Assembly (NCBI GenBank): GCA_964390725.1
Contig: CAYMIW010000003.1
Location: 62,001-126,000, forward strand
From: JAABTH01 sp964390725
Lineage (GTDB): Bacteria; Bacillota; Dethiobacteria; DTU022
DNA length: 64,000 nt
Direction: 5' to 3'
The position numbers and the translations under genes are program-made. Positions within the stretch are counted from its first letter, which is position 1; every line of letters begins with the position of its first letter. A model generated the notes under the pieces. It was not told where the DNA came from, did no database searches, and saw only the letters and a program-made list of their open reading frames with translations. This document shows, one piece after another, positions 16,849-25,673 of the stretch.

Positions 16849-18321
16849 TTACCAAACCAGGGGAGCAAAAACCAGGAAGACAAAAGTTATGCAAAAAGGT
16901 ATTACCAGGGTTAGCAGGAGGCCGGGTTTGGCAAAATCCCGGATTGTAAAATAACCGGCAGAGTATGGAATAACATTTGTCGGACTTGAGGTAACCAGGA
17001 TAAAGGCCATTGAAGTAGCTATGGCAACAGGGCCGGCCAAATACCAGGGGTTCATCTGCATCGAGACGGCGAAGGCAATCATCATCGGTATAAGGATCAC
17101 TCCGGTAACCGTATTGCTGGAGAACAGCACCTTGAGCAGTTCAACAATCAATACGGCCATAAATATCCTTAAAGCAATACCCAGGCTTCCAATTGGGGCA
17201 AAAGCCAGCATAGCCAGCCACTTTGCAGCGCCGGTTTCAAAAACAATCATTCCAAGGGATAAACCTGCTGCTATAAGAACTATACCTCCCCAGTCAATAT
17301 CATGTTGAGCTTCTTTCCATGAAAGGATGTTGATCCCGGGTAAAAAGAAAGCTGCTCCTGATGCAACAGCAATTATTTCGATCGGAATTGAGAGACCAGT
17401 AATATGATTAATCATTGGTTCGGCAAGCCAGAAGAACACGGTTACGGCGAAAATCACCAGAGCCTTTATCTCAACAATATTTAATTTTTTCGTGTTTTTA
17501 CCTGCCTTAGTCATAAAGTCATATCTATTGTCCTGAAGTGCTTCCGGTGGATAAATACGGGTGAGAATGATATAGGCGAGGGGCAAAATAATCATTGCCG
17601 CAGGAACTCCGACCACCATCCAGGTTACAAAGTTGATAGGAATACCGGCTAATTCCCGGAGATAACCGAGGGCTACTATGTTAGCTCCGTTTCCAACAGG
17701 AGTTGATATTCCTCCAATGGCTGAGCCCCAGGCAACAGCGATCAACAGGGCTCTTCCAAAGTTGCTTTCACCCGGTTTTCGGCCAGCCTTTTTCAGGATA
17801 GTGGTAGCAATCGGCAGTAGAATCGCGGCAACAGACATGTTAACTATCCACATTGAAAGAAAAGCAGCCAGGGCCATAAAGGTAAAGATTATTTTGCGGG
17901 GGTTAAGCCCGACTCTGCTGATAATTAAATGTGTTACACGGTCGGCAAGGCCGGATCGGGTTAATCCGGATGACAGGGTAAGGACACCGATGAAGAAAAA
18001 TGTTACAGAACTGCCAAACCCATAGCTGACGATTTCAGTAAGTGATCCGATCCTGAAAAAAAAAGTAAGTAATAAACCAACCAGGGCGGTAATAGGGAAA
18101 GGCATTGCTTCAGTCAGCCATAAGATGATTACAAAACAGAGGATAGCTAACGAGGTTTTCCCTTCGGGGGTTAATTCCAGGAGCCCCTCGGGTGTTGGCA
18201 AAGGTCCGGGGAGAGGCAAAAAGTAAATGATCACAAGAATAATCACGGCAGCGATTAAAGAGAAATACTTGCTTTTTGCTGGTCTGTCTCTGGAAATAGG
18301 TGTGTTTGCTGTCTCTTGCAT
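16849..18321 (-). CDS. DASS-family (SLC13) sodium:dicarboxylate/anion symporter
   Basis: A 490-residue carrier with 11-12 hydrophobic helices. It matches the divalent anion:Na+ symporter family: ILWLTEAMPFPITALVGLLL near the N-terminus, the SNT-type hairpins around GGISTPVGNGANIVALGYL and LFSSNTVTGVILIPMM, and TSSPTNVIPYSAGYF near the end. Substrates of relatives include C4-dicarboxylates, citrate, tartrate and sulfate. GGGGAG precedes both an ATG (18321) and a TTG one codon earlier. It heads the operon with the ThDP enzyme and the SDR. Confidence 0.9.
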   Translation of the reverse strand: MQETANTPISRDRPAKSKYFSLIAAVIILVIIYFLPLPGPLPTPEGLLELTPEGKTSLAILCFVIILWLTEAMPFPITALVGLLLTFFFRIGSLTEIVSYGFGSSVTFFFIGVLTLSSGLTRSGLADRVTHLIISRVGLNPRKIIFTFMALAAFLSMWIVNMSVAAILLPIATTILKKAGRKPGESNFGRALLIAVAWGSAIGGISTPVGNGANIVALGYLRELAGIPINFVTWMVVGVPAAMIILPLAYIILTRIYPPEALQDNRYDFMTKAGKNTKKLNIVEIKALVIFAVTVFFWLAEPMINHITGLSIPIEIIAVASGAAFFLPGINILSWKEAQHDIDWGGIVLIAAGLSLGMIVFETGAAKWLAMLAFAPIGSLGIALRIFMAVLIVELLKVLFSSNTVTGVILIPMMIAFAVSMQMNPWYLAGPVAIATSMAFILVTSSPTNVIPYSAGYFTIRDFAKPGLLLTLVIPFCITFVFLVFAPLVW

Positions 18322-18390
18322 CAATGAACACTCCCCGATTATTGCTGCTTAAATTATATATTGTTTTTTACAGGTATAATAATTGTTTAT

Positions 18391-18421
18391 AGCTATAGTT
18401 CTATTTGTTCGGGCTATAGCT
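18391..18421. promoter_or_regulatory. Inverted repeat AGCTATAG-N15-CTATAGCT upstream of the DASS operon
   Basis: Perfect eight-base arms at 18391-18398 and 18414-18421 lie 70-100 bp upstream of the carrier start. Each arm is itself rich in the palindrome CTATAG. The position suits an operator for the carrier/ThDP/SDR operon. Confidence 0.4.
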
Positions 18422-18423
18422 GG

Positions 18424-19578
18424 TTACCCTGAATGATTATTGTTTCTGAAGGGTGGGCGGGGACCGAAATACTGGTAATACTGTACCTTTATATTTCCGT
18501 GATACAGTTTACGCTTTTTTGATGCTTTTCTACCAAAAAGTTTTTCAAAGGATTCATTTGCCGTTAAAAAATAATACGACCAGGTATCGAGTTTTTGCAG
18601 GACTTTCGCCATTTCCTGATATAACTCTTCAACCTGTTCAGGGTTACCCAGCCTTTCACCATATGGTGGATTACAGATGATTTTGCCATATTTTTTCTTT
18701 GAACTAAGTTTATTAAAAGGTCTGGCCTGAAAGTGAATAAATTCTTCTACGCCGGCAGCAATTGCATTATAGCGGGCAGTATCGACGACTCTGCTGTCAA
18801 TATCAGTGCCGGTGATATCAAGAGGAAGGCTGTAATTGGCCCTGTCGTGTGATTCCCTGCGTGCTTCATGCCAGCATTCCCTGGGGATGAAGGGCCATTT
18901 TTCTGAAGCAAATGTTCGATTCATTCCCGGGGCGATGTTTTGGCCGATCAAAGCTGCCTCAATTGGAATAGTACCCGATCCGCAAAAAGGATCTACCAGG
19001 GTTGTCCCAGGCTGCCAGCGGGAAAGCATGATCATTGCTGCAGCCAGTGTTTCTCTTAAGGGCGCTTCGCTTGCCCTGGTCCGATAACCTCGTTTGTGTA
19101 AACCTGCTCCGCTGGTGTCGATAGTAAGGGTGGCGATATCTTTAAGCAGCGATACTTCTATTTTAAACTGGGGACCGGTTTCTTTAAACCACTCGGTTTG
19201 ATATTTTTTTTTCATGCTTTCCACGACTGCTTTTTTGACGATAGCCTGGCAGTCGGAGATGCTGAACAAGGTTGATTGCACAGATTTTCCATCAACAGGA
19301 AAAGCTGCATCCTGTGGGATTAGATCAGCCCACGGCAAGGCTTTGGTTTTTTCAAAGAGCTCATCAAAGCTGGTTGCTTTGAACTCTCCCAGGCGCAGGC
19401 GAACCCTGTCAGCTGTGCGCAGCCAGAGATTGGTCCTGCAGATGGCTTTTTCATCAGCGCTGAAAATAACCCGTCCGTTTTCCACTTTTTGGTTTTCATA
19501 CCCAAGTTCTTTTAATTCCGCAGACACCAATGCTTCCAGACCAAAAGTAGCCGTAGCGATTAAATCAAGTTTTGACAT
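18424..19578 (-). CDS. THUMP-domain class I RNA methyltransferase (RlmL/YpsC-like)
   Basis: A 384-residue protein. The N-terminal ferredoxin-like/THUMP region spans about residues 1-155, followed by the UPF0020 methyltransferase domain. The catalytic domain shows the SAM-binding segment TTLVDPFCGSGTIPIEAA and the adenine/guanine-N2 methyltransferase motif IICNPPYGERLG, where NPPY is the hallmark of N-methylation of a base. Relatives modify 23S rRNA (m2G2445 in E. coli RlmL). It starts 54 bp downstream of the DUF2804 gene on the same strand. Confidence 0.92.
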   Translation of the reverse strand: MSKLDLIATATFGLEALVSAELKELGYENQKVENGRVIFSADEKAICRTNLWLRTADRVRLRLGEFKATSFDELFEKTKALPWADLIPQDAAFPVDGKSVQSTLFSISDCQAIVKKAVVESMKKKYQTEWFKETGPQFKIEVSLLKDIATLTIDTSGAGLHKRGYRTRASEAPLRETLAAAMIMLSRWQPGTTLVDPFCGSGTIPIEAALIGQNIAPGMNRTFASEKWPFIPRECWHEARRESHDRANYSLPLDITGTDIDSRVVDTARYNAIAAGVEEFIHFQARPFNKLSSKKKYGKIICNPPYGERLGNPEQVEELYQEMAKVLQKLDTWSYYFLTANESFEKLFGRKASKKRKLYHGNIKVQYYQYFGPRPPFRNNNHSG

Positions 19579-19632
19579 AAAAACTCCTTTGCCGGATTAC
19601 AGGTTTTTACCTGTATCGAAATAGATCCTTTA

Positions 19633-20655
19633 TTACCAGCGGGCATGGTGGTCTTCTGCCCATCCAATCAGGTTTTCGACTGGATATTTTTCTCCTTTTT
19701 CGTCTTTAACTGATCCGGAAAAGCGGCCGATCATCTGGTGGACTTCAGAACCGAGAAAAAGGACGTTTGTTTTTGCTACTCTTTCGAAAAAAGGTTCAAA
19801 GCTCAAGTTGATCGAATCGGTAATAGTACTGGTTATGTGCCAGGTTTTCATAAAATCATCTCTGTCATATTCAAAACAAAGATCTTCGCTGATTTTACTC
19901 AGCCTGCCATCAATACATAAACCGTTTTCATTCATTCCGGTTCTATCGGTCCAGCCTGCACCGAGGTTGAGGCCGATTGTCCGGTTGTTGCTCACTCCCG
20001 ACGCGGATGCCCAGTTCCAGAAGCTAGAAAAAGGCCACTTGCCTCGCCCCAGGTCGAGGCAGGCGAAACCGTGCTCTGCGTTAAATATTTTGTCACCAAG
20101 AACTACAGAGCCTGATGTAGGCAAGGTGTTTTGTTTGGAGGTGAACTGAAAACGTTTGTTACTCCAGGGGATTACGACATTAAGAGTTTCATGTCCCCCT
20201 GGTTTATTTGCTACCAGTTCTGCATTAAGGGGTTTTCCCCCAAAAACAGGTGCTTCTACCTTAAGATAGGTGAGGCTGTCTTTTGATTTCATACTGAGCA
20301 TTAAACGTGGATCTTTGAAAATAGCATCATCATCTGCATGATCTCCCAAGTCACATCCTTTGCCAAAAAGGCGGCTTACGGTTAACTCATGAAAATCTTT
20401 TGTTTTAAAATCAAGGAAGTAGATGAATGCCAGACCCAGGTAATCGATATTGGATAGAGTAAGAGAAAATAGAAATTTATCAGTAGTTACACACCAGTAG
20501 TTCCATCTTTTTTTGCGGAAAAGACTGCCTGATAGATTACAGTTGTGCAGGGGTGAACGCGACCAGCCGATTGCTTTTTTATTAAGGGTTCCATCTGGAA
20601 GGCAGAGGTTAACTGGTTCATTTAGTTCTGGTTCATTATATTGTTTATTAGCCAT
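19633..20655 (-). CDS. DUF2804 domain protein
   Basis: A 340-residue protein resembling the DUF2804 family, recognised by the opening EPVNLCLPDGTLNKKAIGWS, the tryptophan-rich RKKRWNYWCV segment, and the late DLGRGKWPFSSFWNWASASG and GLNLGAGW stretches. The function of this family is unknown; it is built largely of beta structure and no catalytic residues can be assigned. There is no signal peptide. GGGAGG precedes the ATG. It probably shares a transcript with the RNA methyltransferase downstream, which need not mean a shared function. Confidence 0.85.
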   Translation of the reverse strand: MANKQYNEPELNEPVNLCLPDGTLNKKAIGWSRSPLHNCNLSGSLFRKKRWNYWCVTTDKFLFSLTLSNIDYLGLAFIYFLDFKTKDFHELTVSRLFGKGCDLGDHADDDAIFKDPRLMLSMKSKDSLTYLKVEAPVFGGKPLNAELVANKPGGHETLNVVIPWSNKRFQFTSKQNTLPTSGSVVLGDKIFNAEHGFACLDLGRGKWPFSSFWNWASASGVSNNRTIGLNLGAGWTDRTGMNENGLCIDGRLSKISEDLCFEYDRDDFMKTWHITSTITDSINLSFEPFFERVAKTNVLFLGSEVHQMIGRFSGSVKDEKGEKYPVENLIGWAEDHHARW

Positions 20656-20976
20656 GGTCGGAAATACCTCCCGGTATCAAGATATTCGCTGCAATGCTCG
20701 CATGGGGTTAAGAGCAGCATGGTCAGCTTCAAGGCAATTATTAGTTCTTCACGTTTGTTATTAACGGCTTCACTTTTTTATTCTGTTTTATCAACTAAGC
20801 TGTTTTGAACTGTTTATTGTTTCATTAATTTTAACATAAATATGAAAGGAGGATGATAGATAAGTATAGTTATCAATAACTGTAATATTCAAACTATGCC
20901 TTGACGTTTAATAACGCATAATGATATTGTTGATTTACCTTTTAGCTTCTTTAGTTTAACGAGGAATAACTATCCG
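20656..20976. other. Divergent intergenic region between DUF2804 and cheV genes
   Basis: A 321-bp stretch without a credible coding frame. It contains the GGGAGG site of the DUF2804 gene near its left end. On the plus strand a TTGACG at 20899-20904 could be a -35 box for cheV, but no good -10 is seen at 17 bp. I see no riboswitch or tRNA. Confidence 0.4.
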
Positions 20977-20991
20977 GTGAGGTGTAAAAAA

Positions 20992-21855
20992 TTGGATGAA
21001 AAAAAGGGTATATTACTGGAAAGCGGTACCAATGAGCTTGAAGTTTTGGAGTTTAAAATAGGTGAAGAAAGCTTCGGCATAAATGTAATGAAGGTCAGGG
21101 AGGTATTAACCTTACAACCGCTGACAGCTCTGCCGGATAGCCATGAACTTACTGATGGTATGATTAGGATCCGAGGTGATGCCATTATCCAGATTAACCT
21201 GGTAAAATATCTAAGCCAGGTTGAGACAGACAAGGATAAACTGATTATAACCGAGTTTAATCAGAAGAAACTTGCCTTCAGGGTTTCAGATGTATCAAAA
21301 ATTGATCGCATGTCCTGGGCAGAGATTGATACGATTAAAGGGTTAAACACGGAAGTGCCGGTAATTGGGGTTGTTAAATACAATGACAGGCTGGTTATGA
21401 TTTTAGACTTTGAAAATATTGTTGCGTTTGTTATGCCCAATGAAGCTGATATTAATTATGAAGAAATAGAAAAGCTGGCCAATGCCCGGATTGCCATCGC
21501 TGATGATTCAAACTTTATCCTGGAAATGGTTAAAAATTTCCTGAGCAAAGGCGGATATGAAAATATATCAAGTTTTCCCGATGGGCAGGAAGCTTTAGAC
21601 TACCTTATCAATAACCCAGACAGCACAGATGTTCTGATTACAGATATAGAAATGCCAAAAATGGACGGTCTGACCCTGTGCAAAAAAATTAAGGACAATA
21701 AATCAACTGCACATATTAAGGTTATGTTGTACAGCTCCCTGATTACCGATGATATTAAGCATAAGGGTGCATCTGTCGGTGCCGATTACCAGGTTAATAA
21801 ACCCCAGTTCGAAAGCATACTCAGGCATCTCGGGACTTTAAGTATAAGTAAGTAA
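20992..21855 (+). CDS. cheV: Chemotaxis protein CheV (CheW-REC fusion)
   Basis: About 287 residues. An N-terminal CheW-like coupling domain at about 10-155 (LEVLEFKIGEESFGINVMKVREVL) is followed by a C-terminal response-regulator receiver at about 165-285. The receiver has the acidic pair in IAIADDSN, the phosphoacceptor Asp in VLITDIEMPKMDG, and the conserved Lys in YQVNKPQ. CheV couples chemoreceptors to CheA and helps adaptation. The TTG at 20992 is chosen because GAGGTG sits seven bases before it; a GTG at 20977 is the alternative. A methyl-accepting protein is encoded about 20 kb away. Confidence 0.92.
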   Translation: MDEKKGILLESGTNELEVLEFKIGEESFGINVMKVREVLTLQPLTALPDSHELTDGMIRIRGDAIIQINLVKYLSQVETDKDKLIITEFNQKKLAFRVSDVSKIDRMSWAEIDTIKGLNTEVPVIGVVKYNDRLVMILDFENIVAFVMPNEADINYEEIEKLANARIAIADDSNFILEMVKNFLSKGGYENISSFPDGQEALDYLINNPDSTDVLITDIEMPKMDGLTLCKKIKDNKSTAHIKVMLYSSLITDDIKHKGASVGADYQVNKPQFESILRHLGTLSISK

Positions 21856-21904
21856 TAAATAGTTCTATTCTTTTAATAACCGATCGTTGATAGTGAAGGC
21901 AAGG

Positions 21905-23605
21905 TTAAAGCGCCGCTATTAACCTGCTGATTGCTCCTTCGATGTCTGTCTTCAGATGGTAACGGATTACTTTTCGTCCGGCATCAATAAGCGCCTGGCG
22001 ATCGCCAAGAGCCTGGGCTGCTAGCAGAACGGCAAAACTTATAGAACTATTGTTGTCCCCAGCCTGTTCAGGAATGGGCAGATCTGTCTGCGGGTTTGCA
22101 GTTAGCTGAATGAAAAGACCTTTACCAGCATCACCTTTGTGCATCTGCCCTGTTGAGTGCAGAAAGCGGGGCCCATAGCCGACTGTTACCGCTACACGAT
22201 ACTGCTGCTGAAGTTTTCTGCGCAGCTGCTTAAGAGCCCGGTCTGTTTCGGGCGCTGAGGGTAAATAAGCCTGGATGGCGATGTAACTGCGCATTTGTTC
22301 CCCGGTTTCAAGCTGCTTGAGAAAGAATTGCCAGGTTTCTTCCAGGCTCGCTGCATGAAAATTGCTGTAAACCTCGATTTCTCCGCTGTCATAGTCAGCA
22401 TTCGAATCGGGAAGCTTGCCTGTTTCTCCGTACGTGGCTATAAAGCTTCGGGCCTGTATTTTAGCGGCTTCCACGTTTGGTTGATCAAAAGGATTAATGC
22501 CGATAGCCCAGCCGGAGACGGCAGTGGCATACATCCAGCGGTACATTTCGCCGCCTAAAGCGTATAGATTATTTAGTTGCAGCTCAACAACAGGGTGACC
22601 TGCTTCGATCAGTGCTTCGACATTATTCTGGCTGCTATTGTCTTCAGGCAACCTGAAGTTAATAAAAAGACGGTCATTTTGGTAAAGGTCCGGCAGGCTG
22701 ACAGGTTCGCCATCTACGGGTATAATGCCCCGGCCCTCTTTTCCGGTGCTCTCGGCAATCAACTGTTCCAGCCAGGCTCCAAATGCTCTAAGTTCGGGAG
22801 AAAAACAGAAAGTAAGCTTATCTTTCCCCAGCTTGGCACAGGCTCCCATAACTACACCCAACCAGGCAGGGCTGTTGAAATCCGGGGAAATATTATTGAT
22901 TGTTGCCTTTTCTGACATTAGTAAAGCGCTTTCCAGCAGTTTTTCAAGATCCAGCCCAATAAGGGCAGCCGGGATAAGGCCAAAATAAGAAAGGGCTGAA
23001 TAGCGTCCGCCGATTTCAGGGTTATTCAAAAATGTATGGCTGTAATCGAGTTCTGCTGCCATTTTTTCCAAACTGCTTCCGGGGTCGGTGATAGCGGTAA
23101 ATTGTTGGCCTGCCTGCTGTCGGTTGAATTTATCGGCTACTTTATTATAAAAATACTTCATAAGAGACAGGGTTTCGACAGTTCCTCCCGATTTTGTTGC
23201 GACGATAAAATGAGTTTCCGGCAGGAGCAGAGTCTCTTCAATCTTTGAAATTGTGTCGGGGTGGGTAGAGTCTATAATGGTTAGATCCGGGTAACCGGGC
23301 TTGATGTCAAATATTTTGCGAAAAACCTCCGGTGCCATACTTGAGCCGCCCATGCCGAGCAACAGGATTTTGGTAAATTTTTTTGCACGAATGTAATCAG
23401 CGTATTGATGAATAGCTTTCAGGTTATCGTCCATAATATCATGAGGGTTCAGCCAACCGAGGCGGTTGGCAATTTCATCGGGGGATTCATTCCAGATTGT
23501 ATAATCTCGCTGTCCGAGCCTTTCGATAATTTGCTGAGACTGCATCTGGGCCAGTGTTTCCCCAATTGCTCCCCCGGGGAGGTTATAAGCAATAACATTT
23601 TCCAT
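21905..23605 (-). CDS. pgi: Glucose-6-phosphate isomerase
   Basis: A 566-residue SIS-fold isomerase converting glucose-6-phosphate to fructose-6-phosphate. The first SIS domain shows LLLGMGGSSMAPEVF and ATKSGGTVETLSLMKYF. Further along are the GGRYSALSYFGLIP signature and a second SIS domain with TGKEGRGIIPVDGEP. The overall form resembles the C-terminal half of bifunctional transaldolase/phosphoglucose isomerases rather than the classical ~450-residue bacterial enzyme, but no transaldolase part is present. AGGAGGG precedes the ATG. It starts only 30 bp after recD, so it appears to be the last gene of the recCBD operon. Confidence 0.9.
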   Translation of the reverse strand: MENVIAYNLPGGAIGETLAQMQSQQIIERLGQRDYTIWNESPDEIANRLGWLNPHDIMDDNLKAIHQYADYIRAKKFTKILLLGMGGSSMAPEVFRKIFDIKPGYPDLTIIDSTHPDTISKIEETLLLPETHFIVATKSGGTVETLSLMKYFYNKVADKFNRQQAGQQFTAITDPGSSLEKMAAELDYSHTFLNNPEIGGRYSALSYFGLIPAALIGLDLEKLLESALLMSEKATINNISPDFNSPAWLGVVMGACAKLGKDKLTFCFSPELRAFGAWLEQLIAESTGKEGRGIIPVDGEPVSLPDLYQNDRLFINFRLPEDNSSQNNVEALIEAGHPVVELQLNNLYALGGEMYRWMYATAVSGWAIGINPFDQPNVEAAKIQARSFIATYGETGKLPDSNADYDSGEIEVYSNFHAASLEETWQFFLKQLETGEQMRSYIAIQAYLPSAPETDRALKQLRRKLQQQYRVAVTVGYGPRFLHSTGQMHKGDAGKGLFIQLTANPQTDLPIPEQAGDNNSSISFAVLLAAQALGDRQALIDAGRKVIRYHLKTDIEGAISRLIAAL

Positions 23606-23635
23606 TTTGAACCCTCCTGTAATTAGTGGCCGCTT

Positions 23636-25639
23636 TTATAGCAGCCTGTCTGTCAAACCTGAAGTTCGTTCGTAAGCCTGGTTGATTCCTTCCTGCAGAA
23701 CCTGCTTTGTTCCGTGGATTAGAACGGATTTTTTTGCTCTTGTTACTGCTGTATAGATTAATTCCCTGGTCAGGGGACGGACTGGTTGATCAGGTAGCAG
23801 CAGGGCAATATGATCATACTCCGATCCCTGGGCTTTGTGAACCGTGGTGGCCCAGGAAGTCTCAAGTCGGCCGCGGAGCAGTGTCAGCGGGTAGGCAGTA
23901 AAAGTATCACCATGCGGAAATACGGCCATTAAAGATGGTTTTTCATAGCTATCTCTTTCTACAATTGCTATATTTAAAATGATTCCGGAATCACCATTAT
24001 AAAGGTTAAGGCGGTAATCATTACTGATAATCATCACCGGTTCTCCGCTGTAAAATATACTGTGATAACTGGGTAGCCCGTTTCTGTTTAAAATATCCTG
24101 CCAGCGATGATGGAACCATTCGTTAACCGGTTCAGATCCTGCCCCCCCGGCAGAAAGCCTGGTTACACATAGTATTCTAAATTTTTCGTAGTGTCTAAAG
24201 AGCTCTTCCAGGGCGGATCTGGAAGCTTCGTCGAATCCTTCAGTTCCATAACGGTAAACCTCGCTGATCAACTTAATAAGGTCAGGTAGATCTTGCTGAA
24301 GCTTATCAAGCCAAATCTGGTAAAAATCCGTTCTTGCCCCGGTGCCGGACGGGACAAGAAGTTCAGTGCCACGAAAAGATAGTTCAGCCGCCTGACTGCG
24401 TTTTTTTAAAAATGTATAAGCACCTTTTGCGTTAAAGGTTTGCCCCCGGTTGACTGCTTCGGCCAGCGAGAGGATTTCTAAACCATCTGGGTCGTCCTGA
24501 ACCCGGTAACTTTTTTCCAGCACGGCAACCCTGTTGTTGAAGGCAGAAAGTTTTGGATTACAGAGATCACGCAGTATTGCTCCTGTATTGATAGAAGGCA
24601 ATTGATCAGCGTCACCGAGCAGTATTAGTGCGGTATCATCTTTCAGGGCTTGCAGCAGTCTGTCTGTAAGGTAGAGATCTAACATGGAACTTTCGTCTAC
24701 TATAACCAAATCCTTTAAAAGGGGGTTATTCGCATTGTGTTGAAAGCTGTCCAGCGATGGGGAATAACCCAGCAGGCGGTGTATGGTTGAAGCTGGCGGG
24801 GGTGAAAGGGCCAATTCCCGGTCAGCCTGATCAAAATTTTTAATAGCAGTTAGCTGGCGGGCGATGGATAGTCTGAGCCGGTCGGCGGCCTTACCGGTAG
24901 GGGCTGCTAAAGCTATAGAATCTGCTTTTATCCCGATTCTAAACAAAACCCTTAGTAAACTGGTAACTATAGATGTTTTGCCGCTGCCCGGCCGCCCGCT
25001 GATTATGGCTACCTTACCTCCGAGCGCAGTTTCAAGTGCTAATATTTGCTCGGAATCAAGATATGTTTTAACACCTCCAGGCTCAGTAAGTGGTTGCTTT
25101 ATTACTTCCTGCAGAGCATATTTTATTATTTTGTCGTTAGCTGTGTTTAGTTTGCCTTGCAGTTTTTTCTTCAGGGTTTTTGCGACCCGGTTTTCCAGAA
25201 CATACATTTTTTGCGTGTAAAGCCAACCCTGTTCAACAATCAGTGGTTTATAATCACCAGGTTTTCCAACTACATTGGCTATCTCCGGCCTGACAGGGCT
25301 GCTTTCTGCTTCACGGAACCAGGAGAACAGTTTTGTCAGCACATCCAACAGCAGAGGATCACAGCTGATATTATTACAAAGATCCCCGGGCAGCTTATCC
25401 CGTCTAAGGGCCAGGCGGGTGTTACCTTCGGCGGTAGAAAGCAGAGTTGCCAAAATTATTATAGTCAGAGCTTTGCCGAGCAGTTTATCAGGGCCACCGT
25501 TGGCAAGGCTGCTGATTTCCCTGGCCAGGCTGAGCTCTTCAACACCCAGGCCGATCTCATTCAGCCGGGTAACCTGCTGTTCAGGTAAGGCCATGGCACT
25601 TCCTGTAAAAAAGTTTTCTTCCCTGGTTGGCTCAGCCAT
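23636..25639 (-). CDS. recD: Exodeoxyribonuclease V alpha subunit (RecD helicase)
   Basis: A 667-residue superfamily 1B helicase, the fast 5'-3' motor of RecBCD. Seen are Walker A GRPGSGKT at about 215-222, Walker B VIVDESSMLD, the QLPSINTGAILRDL motif, and the C-terminal UvrD_C_2 segment TTVHKAQGSEYDHIALLLP with the YTAVTRAK motif VI. The N-terminal ~200 residues match the RecD interface domain, so this is true RecD rather than the stand-alone RecD2 (no OB/HhH prefix). The ATG at 25639 follows GGAGAG; an earlier ATG at 25690 lies inside recB without a ribosome site. Confidence 0.93.
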   Translation of the reverse strand: MAEPTREENFFTGSAMALPEQQVTRLNEIGLGVEELSLAREISSLANGGPDKLLGKALTIIILATLLSTAEGNTRLALRRDKLPGDLCNNISCDPLLLDVLTKLFSWFREAESSPVRPEIANVVGKPGDYKPLIVEQGWLYTQKMYVLENRVAKTLKKKLQGKLNTANDKIIKYALQEVIKQPLTEPGGVKTYLDSEQILALETALGGKVAIISGRPGSGKTSIVTSLLRVLFRIGIKADSIALAAPTGKAADRLRLSIARQLTAIKNFDQADRELALSPPPASTIHRLLGYSPSLDSFQHNANNPLLKDLVIVDESSMLDLYLTDRLLQALKDDTALILLGDADQLPSINTGAILRDLCNPKLSAFNNRVAVLEKSYRVQDDPDGLEILSLAEAVNRGQTFNAKGAYTFLKKRSQAAELSFRGTELLVPSGTGARTDFYQIWLDKLQQDLPDLIKLISEVYRYGTEGFDEASRSALEELFRHYEKFRILCVTRLSAGGAGSEPVNEWFHHRWQDILNRNGLPSYHSIFYSGEPVMIISNDYRLNLYNGDSGIILNIAIVERDSYEKPSLMAVFPHGDTFTAYPLTLLRGRLETSWATTVHKAQGSEYDHIALLLPDQPVRPLTRELIYTAVTRAKKSVLIHGTKQVLQEGINQAYERTSGLTDRLL

Positions 25640-25673
25640 TATAACTCTCCTTCCACCGGGTAAAGCGTTTGGT

